Part shown: positions 55,191 through 63,931 of the stretch, in pieces | How the letters are laid out: every line of letters starts with the position of its first letter | Position numbering within the stretch: the first letter of the stretch is position 1 | From: Pedosphaera parvula Ellin514 | GTDB taxonomy: Bacteria > Verrucomicrobiota > Verrucomicrobiia > Limisphaerales > Pedosphaeraceae | Direction: 5' to 3' | Length of the DNA stretch: 64,000 nt | Assembly (NCBI RefSeq): GCF_000172555.1 | Contig: NZ_ABOX02000020.1 | Span: 51,907 to 115,906, forward strand | The notes under the pieces: model-generated | Databases searched by the model: none | The model's input: the letters and a program-made list of their open reading frames with translations, nothing else | Told to the model about the DNA's origin: nothing | Translations under genes and position numbers: made by a program

Positions 55191-55333
55191 CATGCGAGGA
55201 TGAGTGCCGGATGTGGACGACTCGTGTAGCAGAGGCGTGAGGTAATTGGGCTCGGACGTTTGTAATGCGGGACGAATTCTCGAATTCTTTCCCTCCTAAG
55301 GCCGACTGAGTTCACGCAGGGATGCATGCTTTT

Positions 55334-56500
55334 TTACGCCTTTTTCAGTTCAAGCCAGAAGCAAGCGCCCTTACCCAAATCGGAAACCACTCCAATCGAT
55401 CCACCCATCCTCTCAAGAGCCTTGCTTGCAATGGCCAGTCCACTGCCTATTCCAATCTCCGAATCCGTATCAAGCCGCTCAAATAAACTAAAAATCTTAT
55501 GCTGATAGCGTGGGTCTATGCCCAGGCCATTGTCCTTGATCCAAATCTTGATTCGGTCCTGCCGGCCTTCCATGCATACGTTCACCACCGGTGCTGTGGC
55601 GCCACTGTGGAATTTCAACGCGTTGCGGAGGATGCTTTGTAGTGCGATGGCCAGGAGTTTTCGATCGGCCTGCAATTCCAGCGGGCTTTCTTCGATGTGT
55701 ATTTCTGCTCCGGCCTTCTCAACGTCGGACTTCATTGAAATGACTATTCCCTTCACGAAGCTCGCAGCGGGAATTGGCACCAGAGAAACTGTCGCATGGC
55801 TTAATCTTCCATAGAGCAGAAGAACATTAATCATCTTGTCCATCCTTTCACTGCCCTCCTTGATCATACCCATTGCGGCTTTTTCTTCTTCATTAAGTTT
55901 TGTGCCAGAACTCATTTCCAGGAGTGCAGCTCCTCCATGCATGGCACGCAATGGTGCGCGGACATTGTGCGCGATGGAATAGCAAAAGTTTTGGAGAAAT
56001 TCAACCGACTGGCTCAATTCTGAAGTTCGCTGCGCCACCTGTATCTCCAGTTTGAGAGCGTGCTCTTCAATCTGTTTCCGTGCCTGAGCCAACTCGTTTG
56101 CGTAGTAGTCGATTCTGCGTCGCGCCCGGTGCATGAGGGCTATTGCAGAAATAGCCAGGAGCCCGGTGAGCACATTGCCCAAGAGCTCCATTGCTTCGGC
56201 CTCTTCATAAACTCCGATGCTTTGAATCGGAGGCAGAAAGAAATAATCACCTAAAACAAAACCTAAAACGATGGCATATAGACCCGGGCCAAGTCCACCC
56301 AGCCAGGCAGCGACGATTGCGCTGGTGAGAAAGAAGGTGAGTGGAAAATGTTCTCCGAGCGCAAGATGGAAACCCTGTCGCAGCAGGAACGCCAGGAGCA
56401 CCATAAGCGTGGCAAAACCGTAGCGGACAGCGGCGGGTCTTTCGCTAAGTCGCTGGCAGAAAAGTTCACATTTCCTTATGTCGGCTTGAAGTTTCCTCAT
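55334..56500 (-). CDS. DUF4118 (KdpD-like) sensor histidine kinase
   Basis: A 388-residue membrane sensor kinase. Four hydrophobic segments in residues about 25-125 form the DUF4118 sensor domain (LGGLGPGLYAIVLGFVLGDYFFLPP is its usual loop and helix). A coiled linker follows, then the H-box SIAHNVRAPLRAMHG. The ATPase boxes ILRNALKFHS, DNGLGIDPRYQHKIF and SGLAIASKALERMGG complete it. The N-box and G-box are complete. The partner response regulator is not adjacent, so it is an orphan kinase. Confidence 0.9.
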   Translation of the reverse strand: MRKLQADIRKCELFCQRLSERPAAVRYGFATLMVLLAFLLRQGFHLALGEHFPLTFFLTSAIVAAWLGGLGPGLYAIVLGFVLGDYFFLPPIQSIGVYEEAEAMELLGNVLTGLLAISAIALMHRARRRIDYYANELAQARKQIEEHALKLEIQVAQRTSELSQSVEFLQNFCYSIAHNVRAPLRAMHGGAALLEMSSGTKLNEEEKAAMGMIKEGSERMDKMINVLLLYGRLSHATVSLVPIPAASFVKGIVISMKSDVEKAGAEIHIEESPLELQADRKLLAIALQSILRNALKFHSGATAPVVNVCMEGRQDRIKIWIKDNGLGIDPRYQHKIFSLFERLDTDSEIGIGSGLAIASKALERMGGSIGVVSDLGKGACFWLELKKA

Positions 56501-56871
56501 ATGTTCTCAATTAAAATATCACCCCGAAAGCAGCATTCACAAAATTCCAATCAATCGTTGTGGCACCTGGTTGAACAGAAGGAACAAATTTGCGTAATGA
56601 ACTCGAACTTCCTGAGGCGCAGTCAGTAAAATGGAGGTTCGCGATGTGTCCATGGGCTTGGGGGTTGCTATACTATCGGCTCGGAGAAATGCAAAGCAAT
56701 TTCGTGGCATTGGCGATAACTTACCAAGCTAAACGATGCTTCCTCTGCTCTTCGCGCCTGGCATGCCTTCGGGAAGGGCGGCGGATGTTCCGGCTTTCCC
56801 GGATCGACTTATGCCGTTGCAGGGTTGAACGGGAGCATCAATGAGTATAAAGAATAAGGACCGGCCCGTTC
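56501..56871. other. 371-bp divergent region
   Basis: It lies between the histidine kinase (minus) and the ankyrin gene (plus). Short open frames at 56590-56844 have no coding support. Promoters of both neighbours are expected here; no confident elements were identified. Confidence 0.35.
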
Positions 56872-57549
56872 ATGGATGCAATTCTTATAGCCATACTTGA
56901 TGATGATCGGCCGAGGGTTAACAAGCTGCTGAAGGCCGAGCCCCGGCTGGCGACGTCTTTCATTGATTCAGCCCGACTGTACGAATCCAAAATCTTTCAC
57001 TGGATTTACGTCGGGGATACTGCATTGCATCTGGCAGCTGCGGGTTATCGCGTTGAAATTGTTCGATTATTGCTGGCTGCCGGTGCCGATCCGAACTCAA
57101 CGAGGAATCATCGTCAGAGTGGTCCGCTGCACTATGCGGCGGATGGCTGCATAAACGGGCCCGAATGGAATGCGAAAAGGCAGGTCAAGACCATCCAATG
57201 CCTGCTCGACGCCGGAGCGGAAATTAATGCCCAGGACAAGAATGGTGCTGCCCCGCTGCACCGGGCAGTGCGTACGCGATGTGCGGACGCTGTGAAATGC
57301 CTGCTGGAAGGAGGCGCTGATGCGAAGCTGAAAAATAAATCCGGGTCCACACCTTTTCACCTGGCAGTGCAGGACACCGGTCGTGGTGGAACTGGCACAG
57401 AGGCAGCAAGAGCGGCACAGCGACAGATCATCCGCGGGTTTCTTTCCCTGGGACTCAACGCTGCGCTTAAGGATGGCAATGGCAAATCTGTCTTCGATTG
57501 CGCTGGGAGCGGTTGGATACGAAACGCGCTTTCTGGCGAGAGCGTTTGA
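56872..57549 (+). CDS. Ankyrin repeat protein
   Basis: A 225-residue protein with about five ankyrin repeats: GDTALHLAAAGYRVEIVRLLLAAGADPNS (about 48-76), GPLHYAADGC, VKTIQCLLDAGAEINAQDKNGAAPLHRAV (about 104-132), DAVKCLLEGGADAKLKNKSGSTPFHLAV and IIRGFLSLGLNAALKDGNGKS. No signal peptide is present, so it is probably a cytoplasmic binding protein. The first repeat is partial. Its partner is unknown. Confidence 0.9.
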   Translation: MDAILIAILDDDRPRVNKLLKAEPRLATSFIDSARLYESKIFHWIYVGDTALHLAAAGYRVEIVRLLLAAGADPNSTRNHRQSGPLHYAADGCINGPEWNAKRQVKTIQCLLDAGAEINAQDKNGAAPLHRAVRTRCADAVKCLLEGGADAKLKNKSGSTPFHLAVQDTGRGGTGTEAARAAQRQIIRGFLSLGLNAALKDGNGKSVFDCAGSGWIRNALSGESV

Positions 57550-57635
57550 TTCTCTAAAACATGAGGAAGGGCGCATTGTTGGGAGTTAAAGGAACTTCAA
57601 CCGCACAAGTTAGCGGTCTGGGCCTTTTCCCTGGG

Positions 57636-58553
57636 TCACGGTTTTTGTTCCGTCAACCATTCTTCGTAGCTGCGTTTGGGCAGTGACAGGCAGGCGGCGG
57701 AGAGAGTCGTCTGTGATTTTTCGCTGACGACGTAGAGCAGGAAACCGCCGGGGGTTTCGATGACGGCACTCACATCGCCAGGGTGGCGGAGTTGCACGCG
57801 CAGGACGTTCTGCAAGGCGGGCGGTAATTCCTCGAAGTAAAATTTCTGTTCCTTCGCCGGGCCGTGTGGCCCGGAAATGATTTGTGCGTCCGGGCCGAAA
57901 CGCTTCTTGATATCGAGTTCATCGGCGGCGGGGGCGTTTGTTTCGGCGGGACGCGGGGTGAGTTGCCAGGTGGTTTCGGTGACGGCGTTGGTATTGGCTT
58001 TTTTGAGTTGGGCGAGGAGTTGCGGGGCGGTGGCGCCGTTGGTGCGGGCGGCGAGCAAGGAGTTGCGGATTTGCTCGGATTCGTGGCGCTTCGCGGCATG
58101 GAGTGCGTCGTCATTCTCGAACTTGTCGTGCAGCAATCGCTCCACGAGGATGGGGCGGGCAAAGGCTTCCGCAAACCGGGTGGGGTCGTTGCCCAGCGCC
58201 GCCTTGATTTCGGCGAGCATTTCCGGCGCGCGGGTCGTGGTGTTGATGCGGTTGACCTCGGCATCAAGCAGGGCGGGGGTGATGGTGATGCCGTAGTTTT
58301 TTCGGAGCACGGATTCTTTCTTCAGATCTTGTTGCACGAGATTTTCCAGTGTGGCGCGCGGGAGGGTTTCCTCGAAGGACGCTTTTGTGCCGGTGCGATG
58401 ATTATAATACACGCGCTCGATGGCGGCATGGTCGGCGCAGAGAGTGGCGAAATCGACGGCACTTGCCGTGGAGCACAAGGTCAGCAGCAGCACGACATAA
58501 CATTTCTGAAAAAGAATGTCGGAAAAGCAGCGAGCAAATGAGCCCCTCGTCAT
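57636..58553 (-). CDS. Exported SurA/PPIase-like protein
   Basis: The ATG at 58553 gives 305 residues. An N-terminal hydrophobic segment (CYVVLLLTLCSTASA, about residues 18-32) looks like a signal peptide. The helical body is like SurA-type N-terminal chaperone domains (LPRATLENLVQQDLKKESVL, ITPALLDAEVNRI, FARPILVERLLHDKFE). A C-terminal segment (YFEELPPALQNVLRVQLRHPGDVSAVIETPGG, given here in shorter blocks: LPPALQNVLRVQ, VIETPGGFLLYVV) resembles a degenerate parvulin domain. A longer in-frame reading to 58649 has a worse N-terminus. A role in outer membrane protein folding is inferred. Confidence 0.72.
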   Translation of the reverse strand: MTRGSFARCFSDILFQKCYVVLLLTLCSTASAVDFATLCADHAAIERVYYNHRTGTKASFEETLPRATLENLVQQDLKKESVLRKNYGITITPALLDAEVNRINTTTRAPEMLAEIKAALGNDPTRFAEAFARPILVERLLHDKFENDDALHAAKRHESEQIRNSLLAARTNGATAPQLLAQLKKANTNAVTETTWQLTPRPAETNAPAADELDIKKRFGPDAQIISGPHGPAKEQKFYFEELPPALQNVLRVQLRHPGDVSAVIETPGGFLLYVVSEKSQTTLSAACLSLPKRSYEEWLTEQKP

Positions 58554-58716
58554 CGCCTTCTTCCCGGTCGTGGAGAAGAAGAAGAAAGGACGCCTGAGAT
58601 TTCCACCCTGCACTGCCTTGATTGCGTTCATTTCAGTCATTGCTATCAAAGCACGAATCTTTTTTCGACATTCTTTTTGCAGTGAGGTCTAGTGGATGCC
58701 AGCTCAACGGTGGCTG

Positions 58717-59517
58717 TCACAACCGCTGATAGAGGTAAAGTGCTCGCGCTGGGCGGTAGCTGAAGGTGTCGTTGTAGTACGTGCTGCCGTTAACTCCACC
58801 AAACACGATCAGCTCGCTGCCTGTCCACACCGCCGTGTGACTATAGCGGCCAACGGGTGCGCCGGGCATGGTTACCACGGTCCAACTGTCAGAAGCGGGA
58901 TTGTACCGTGCGCCGTCGTTAAAGGTGCTGTTGCCGAGCCCGCCCCAGATGATCATTTCGCTCCCGGTCCAGACTGCCGTATGTCCGTCACGTGCGGCGG
59001 GCGCACCGATGGTGGATCCCGCCAGCCAGCCTATCCAGCTGTTGGAGGAGGGACTGAAGCGTGCGCCATCATTCAAGAAGTTGGTGCCGTTATACCCGCC
59101 CCAAATAATCATTTCGCTGCCTGTCCAAACTGCACTATGAGCGGAGCGTACGGGAGGTGCCACGGTGGTGGGCATGGATGTCCAACTATTGGCTGTGGGA
59201 TTGTAGCGCCCACCATCATTCAATGTGTTGATGCCATTGTTCCCGCCCCAGACGATCATCTCGCTGCCGGTCCATACTGAGGTGTGCTGGTAGCGCGCAC
59301 TGGGCGCGCCAGTGGCGGTCACAGCGGTCCAAGTGTTGGCGGTAGGATTATAACGCGCGCCGTTGTTAAATGGGGTAGTGCCGTTGAATCCACCCCAGAC
59401 AATCATTTCGCTGCCTGTCCAGACCACCGAGTGAAAGTAACGTGCGGTGGGTGCACCAGTGGTGGTTACCGGCGCCCAGTTGTTGGCGGTAGGATTATAG
59501 CGTAAGCCGTCGTTCAA
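58717..59517 (-). pseudogene. Kelch-like repeat protein, C-terminal part after frameshift
   Basis: A 266-residue piece carrying repeats 10-14 of the Kelch-like array, ending in a distinct tail (FSYRPARALYLYQRL). Each unit contains the W-T-G-S-E-M-I-(I/V)-W-G-G core, and the last reads WTGSELIVFGG. It starts inside a repeat at a non-native methionine (MNDGLRYNPTANNW), so it is not an independent gene. It reconnects with the upstream part if one base is restored near 59531. Only the intact chain would be a secreted propeller-like protein. Confidence 0.75.
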
Positions 59518-60790
59518 GTAGTTAGTGCCATGAATCCGCCCCAGACGATCATCTGGCTGCCTGTCCAGACCGCGGTGTGAAGCGCCCGCGCAGTGGGTGC
59601 ACCGGTGGTGGTCACCGTCGTCCAGTTGTTGGCCGTGGGATTGTAACGTGCGCCGTCGTTAAAAAAGCTGGTTCCATTGTATCCGCCCCAGACAATCATC
59701 TCGCTGCCCGTCCACACCGTCGTGTGATAGGCGCGTGCGGTGGGTGCACCGGTGGCAGGAACCGTTGTCCAGATGTTGGCTGCAGGATTGAAGCGCCCGC
59801 CGTCGTTCAAGTAGCCGAAAAAGCCATATCCGCCCCAGACGATCATTTCGCTGCCCGTCCAAACTGCCGTATGACTATAGCGTCCGTTGGGCACGCCAGT
59901 GGTGGCCACCGCCGTCCAAGTGTCGGCCGCAGGATTATAGCGTGCTCCGTCGTTAAAATAGTAGCCGTTGTATCCACCCCAGATGATCATCTCATTGCCC
60001 GTCCAGACCGCCGTGTGATATGTGCGCGCGGCAGGGGCACCGATGGCGCTTACTGCGGTCCAGCTATCGGCTGCGGGATTGTAGCGTCCACCATCACCTC
60101 GATAGTCGGCATTGGCACTTCCGCCCCAGACAATCATGTCACTCCCCGTCCACACTGCCGTGTGCACGTAGCGTGCTACGGGCGCACCTGTGGTGGTCAT
60201 CGCCGTCCAGGTGTTTGCTGCGGGATTATAGCGCGCGCCATCGTTCAAATAGTGGCTGGTGGCGTTGTGGCCGCCCCAGACGATCATCTCACTCCCCGTC
60301 CACACGGCTGTGTGCTGGTTGCGCGCGGCAGGTGCTCCGGTGGCAGTTATCGCCGTCCAGGCGTTAGTAGTCGGATTATAGCGTGCGCCATCGCTAAAAA
60401 AGCTGGTGCCGCCACTCCATCCGCCCCAGACGATCATCTCACTCCCCGTCCACACGGCTGTGTGCTGGTTGCGCGCGGCAGGTGCTCCGGTGGCAGTTAC
60501 TGCCGTCCAAGCGTTAGCGGCGGGATTATAGCGTGCGCCATCGCCAAAATAGCTGGTGCCGCCACTCCATCCGCCCCAGATGATCATCTCACTCCCCGTC
60601 CAAACCGTGGTGTGGTACATGCGCCCAGCGGGTGCCCCGGTAGTGGTTATCGCCGTCCAGATGTTGGCGGTAGGATTATAACGTGCACCATCATTCACAT
60701 AGCTGCTGCCGCTCCATCCGCCCCAGATGATCATCTCACTTCCCGTCCAAACGGCTGTATGCTGATAGCGGGTTACTGGGGGAGCACCGC
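58750..60790 (-). repeat. Tandem array of 14 Kelch-like units, about 148 bp each
   Basis: The conserved block for W-T-G-S-E-M-I recurs about every 141-153 bp. Positions 60271-60349 and 60421-60499 are identical over 79 bp, 150 bp apart. The array is in the coding frame of the Kelch-like gene and is GC-rich. Confidence 0.85.
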
Positions 60791-61436
60791 TGGCGCGCTG
60801 TTCCCAAACATCACCCAAATCGACCTTGCCCAGTTTCACATAGCCGACATTGAGGAGATTGAGATCTGTGTAATTGCTGGAGAGCACCATGCCTCCGCTG
60901 GGCACGGCACTTTGGCCCAGCGCATTGAGGTTCGCCGCCGCTGCTCCGGTGGCCAGCATGTTGGAAGTGATGGTGCCGCTGCCGATGTTGCCGGCGGGGA
61001 TCGTTCCGTTGATGCCGGCTGCGTTCACGCCGCCTGCGAAAATGGCATAGGGCGATGGCGTGAGCGGCTGCCGTGGAGTCAGTGTGGTGAACGCGCCGCC
61101 ACCGTTGGTGCACACCCCGATCTCCAGCCAGCGATTGTTGCCGGTGAAGACGCCCGGGCCGAAATCCAGTGTGACTGTGAACAGGCCGTTGCTCACGGCC
61201 GTGGCGGCGTTGGTGATCGGCCCGGCAAGGAGGACGCCGGGGGTGTTGGTGGAATCGTAAATAGCAAAGCGCAGATCGTAAGTTCCATTGGCCGGACTCG
61301 CGCCATTGTTCAAACGGCCCTGGTAGGTGAAGGCGGTGCCCTGGGCGCAGGCCGAGGGTGTGCGGCCAAACAAAAGGGTGAGGGAAAAGAAAATGCAGCT
61401 GAGTCCTTTGAAGTTCATGAAATTTTTAAGTGCCAT
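59514..61436 (-). pseudogene. Kelch-like repeat protein, N-terminal part before frameshift
   Basis: A signal peptide (FMNFKGLSCIFFSLTLLFG, from the ATG at 61436, or 61418) is followed by a verrucomicrobial N-terminal domain (TFTYQGRLNNGASPANGTYDLRF-like, about 30-200). Nine Kelch-like units of about 49 residues follow. The frame then runs out in FMALTT at a stop, where the sibling repeats read F-N-G-T-x-Y. The whole gene (58717-61436) would encode about 900 residues with 14 units. Exported beta-propellers of this type are probably surface or enzyme-like proteins; the function is unknown. Confidence 0.78.
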
Positions 61437-61776
61437 GTGAAAACCCTGAAGGCGAGACGGTAGTAAAGCGGGAGGGTAAAGCAAGGCCAAAAACGCGTCA
61501 TCAGCGTGCTGAATTGGATGCGAAGAAGGAGCTGGATTGGGCTGGTGGGTTCCGCTTCGGGCACGGGTGAGGAGTTATTTGGAATCGTGGGCCGAAGCGG
61601 AGGATGGTAGAGATGATAAATGACAAATTCCCGAAGCCCAAGGAATGTTCAGTGTTTAGTGTGCGCAGGAGGAGTTTCCATGGAACTGGATTTCTTTTGG
61701 ATTTGTAATAACAGACAGGCCTGCCCTGCTATGAGATATGCCGGAGGCTTAACAGGGATCAAGCCACACTGTTTCT
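61437..61776. other. 340-bp intergenic region with a palindromic repeat copy
   Basis: It holds one copy of the 67-bp repeat described at 61534-61600. No gene is supported. The Kelch-like gene promoter should lie at its left end. Confidence 0.5.
61534..61600. repeat. 67-bp interspersed element, copy 1
   Basis: It ends in inverted CCGCTTCGG (61552-61560) and CCGAAGCGG (61592-61600) with a 31-bp spacer. It aligns without gaps to 63556-63622, with 9 mismatches in 67 bases. Both copies are intergenic. Confidence 0.75.
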
Positions 61777-62031
61777 TTAAAAGTGCGAGACTACCCAATT
61801 CCACGCATGAGATAAAACAATGAAACACGCGATCCCAGAAAATGCCGAGATTCCCAGCCATAAACCAAACTTAGTTCCCCACCAAGGCAAAAATGAAAAC
61901 AGACCAAAGGACTTCTCATACCACTCCTGAAACGACTGGGTGGAGTCGTCCGCATCACGGAAAAACCAGTTTAACGTGATCAATGCCACGGCAATCGATG
62001 CCACAACCGAGATAATGAGAATGATTGGCAT
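61777..62031 (-). CDS. Small two-helix membrane protein
   Basis: An 84-residue protein with two hydrophobic segments, IILIISVVASIAVALITLNW (about 3-22) and FGLWLGISAFSGIACFIVLSHAWNW (about 55-79). A polar loop between them carries DDSTQSFQEWYEKSFG. No ribosome binding site is obvious and the family is unknown. It lies in a repeat-rich area, so coding potential is moderate. Confidence 0.5.
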   Translation of the reverse strand: MPIILIISVVASIAVALITLNWFFRDADDSTQSFQEWYEKSFGLFSFLPWWGTKFGLWLGISAFSGIACFIVLSHAWNWVVSHF

Positions 62032-62182
62032 AATCGCTCGTGGCCTAAAGCCCGCGTACAGCAGCCGCCGGGCCGTGAGCGGGGGATGTAATGCAGATAT
62101 GCTACAGCTTCTTGTCAGGCATCCAAGACATCTCGAATCCTTTCGAGGATAAATGGCAGGAGGTTTTTCCCTTCATTGGTTG

Positions 62183-62869
62183 TCAATGCGCGCTAACCGA
62201 TTTGGAAACCAGCGCTCCGGGCGAAACAATTATTTCTTTCCCGGTATAGATTGGAGTTTGTTTAGCGGCAGAGGTCTTTTCCGGAATGAGCGGGACCTGA
62301 TCCAGCGGCAGGGGTGGGCGGTACATGCCGTCGCTCGTTGATGGCTGATATATGAGCGGGTTACTCGGATCCTGCGGATCATAATATGGCTGTGTTTGTG
62401 CAAGAGCGCTTTCTGCTTTCATTTTGGACTCCTTCGCGATGCGCTCCTGCTCAGCCTGGGCTTGCCGGGCTTGTAGCTCGGCGTTTTCTCTGGCCTCGAT
62501 TTCCGCCTGTTTTTCTTCCTCAATCCTTCTTATGGCAATGTGATTGGTTGCGTCCTCGTATTCTGACCAAAATTTCTTTTGCAACGTCTGTTGAGCGTGA
62601 ACCTGGTCTGTTTCAAAGGCGGCTGCCTTTTGTGGGTCATAAGCGTATTCGCGTTGCAGATTCTCAGGCAGGATCGCAAATTTCAGTTTCGCGCTTCCGA
62701 GTCCGCCGCCTGGAGGTTGGTAGCTGAGAATGATTCCGTCGGGTTCAACCCTTTCTACTTCGGCTGCGGGATAAGTTTTTCCTTCGCGCGTGGTGATTTC
62801 CCCGGCCGGGAGGAGGGGGGGAATGAGCGATCCCAGGATGACGGCGAGTCCGAGCGGTACCGGCTTCAT
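62183..62869 (-). CDS. Exported coiled-coil protein of unknown function
   Basis: The ATG at 62869 gives about 228 residues, with a signal peptide (VPLGLAVILGSLIPPLLPAGE) after a short polar start. The middle has an SH3-like strand region (TTREGKTYPAAEVERVEPDGIILSY, given here in blocks) and a long helical segment rich in Glu, Ala and Arg (RIEEEKQAEIEARENAELQARQAQAEQERI in blocks). A proline-rich C-terminus closes it. The coil is similar to those of many verrucomicrobial exported proteins. A start at 62905 is also possible. Function unknown. Confidence 0.65.
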   Translation of the reverse strand: MKPVPLGLAVILGSLIPPLLPAGEITTREGKTYPAAEVERVEPDGIILSYQPPGGGLGSAKLKFAILPENLQREYAYDPQKAAAFETDQVHAQQTLQKKFWSEYEDATNHIAIRRIEEEKQAEIEARENAELQARQAQAEQERIAKESKMKAESALAQTQPYYDPQDPSNPLIYQPSTSDGMYRPPLPLDQVPLIPEKTSAAKQTPIYTGKEIIVSPGALVSKSVSAH

Positions 62870-62965
62870 ATTTGATTTGATGATTTGGGTTGCCGGATTA
62901 TTCATTGTACTTTTCAGTTCAGGGGCGGAGTCCAGCGCGTCGAAGCCAGTTTGTTAGACCCCGGC

Positions 62966-63280
62966 TCAATGTGAGTAGGAACCCCAGGCTGTTGCGATTG
63001 GTCTTTCGCTAACATCTGTAACCGTGTCGCCACTGAACGTAACCTTCCAACTACCCCAACCGTGGACGTCATGTGGGATGCCCCACTTTGCGATCTGGCA
63101 ATGCTCAACATCGCCCATCGGTTGCACGGATTTCGGCGGACCGAGTAATGCATAGACCTGCTCCCGGGTCATTCCGACCTTCAGTTGGTCGTAAGCTGCT
63201 GCGGTCGCTTTTGGATTTGAATTTGGCGTGCTGCAACCCAGCAACGAGACGCCAAGAACAGCAAACAAAATGTATTTCAT
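62966..63280 (-). CDS. BamE/SmpA-like lipoprotein
   Basis: A 104-residue lipoprotein. The signal ends in a lipobox (LLGCS, Cys at about residue 16). The mature domain has the SmpA/OmlA pattern: YDQLKVGMTREQVYALLGPP (about 30-49) and a beta strand with W-x-V-x-F-S-G-D. In proteobacteria, BamE of this family is part of the outer membrane assembly machine, but many such small lipoproteins are unrelated in role. The direction and spacing (about 97 bp from the coiled-coil gene) allow co-transcription. Confidence 0.82.
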   Translation of the reverse strand: MKYILFAVLGVSLLGCSTPNSNPKATAAAYDQLKVGMTREQVYALLGPPKSVQPMGDVEHCQIAKWGIPHDVHGWGSWKVTFSGDTVTDVSERPIATAWGSYSH

Positions 63281-63555
63281 AGTGTATGGGGTCTAACAAT
63301 CCTTTGGCCGCAATCGTGCGGTCTGATATTGTAGTCTGCTTCTGATTCTGTTTGCGCCCTGTGTTTTGTCAATCAAATGTTCGGCCTGATTCCAGATGAC
63401 TTTGGATTTGGGAAAACTAAATCGGGGGAACCCCACAGAAGTTGGTTTTGGAGATTTCAAAGGCCATCCATTGTCCGGTTATAGAGGAGAAGCTAAAATA
63501 ATTTCGGTCTGCCCCTTTCCTGTTTGATCGACAGCCTCCGAACCAGGAGTGCGCT

Positions 63556-63622
63556 GGGTTGGGTCGGTGAGTTCCGCTTCGGGCTCGAGTGCGGAGTTGT
63601 TTGGAATTGTGGGCCGAAGCGG
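63556..63622. repeat. 67-bp interspersed element, copy 2
   Basis: Inverted CCGCTTCGG (63574-63582) and CCGAAGCGG (63614-63622) with a 31-bp spacer. It is 58/67 identical to the copy at 61534. Confidence 0.75.
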
Positions 63623-63807
63623 GTTTCCCTTTTTGGACCGGTAACTATACACATGCCGGCGTGTGTGAACCTGATTGCTGCCGGGAAGTCTGGGCAGGGT
63701 GTGAGGATGCTTATGGAGAATTTGTGATGGCGCAGTTGGGCCTTCGGTTGGGCGGGGAGGGGGGATGGTTGGCTCGCTTGGTCCGAAGGGGGATTTTTTT
63801 GACGTTA

Positions 63808-63855
63808 ACCCAAGGTAGGCGCTCAAGGGCAGAAGGCAGAGCGCCAACCTTGGGC
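63808..63855. repeat. Long imperfect hairpin
   Basis: ACCCAAGGTAGGCGCTC (63808-63824) pairs with GAGCGCCAACCTTGGGC (63839-63855) except for two positions, with a 14-nt loop. It lacks a T run. The form is that of dispersed palindromic repeats. Confidence 0.6.
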
Positions 63856-63911
63856 TGTAAGTCGCATCCCCCTTGGGGAAGGCTTGTTAGGCTGGCGCGC
63901 GAGAGCATGAG

Positions 63912-63923
63912 CCCATATATGGG
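63912..63923. repeat. CCCATATATGGG palindrome next to the heptamer array
   Basis: A perfect 12-nt palindrome, 8 bp before the GTTGCGT array. Confidence 0.55.
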
Positions 63924-63931
63924 ACGGATGG

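Noticed and set aside
58750..60790. CRISPR-like regular spacing of similar blocks
   Set aside because: Units of about 148 bp are coding Kelch-like repeats with varied sequence, not short repeats with unique spacers.
59577..61463. Long open frame on the plus strand opposite the Kelch-like gene (628 codons)
   Set aside because: The repeat array keeps the opposite strand open by its codon pattern. The translation is a Cys/Arg/Gly-rich repeat with no signal, domain or ribosome binding site, while the minus strand has a signal peptide and Kelch motifs.
63479..63847. Small proline-rich open frame in the right-end gap
   Set aside because: It runs through two palindromic repeats and has no start signal or conserved pattern.
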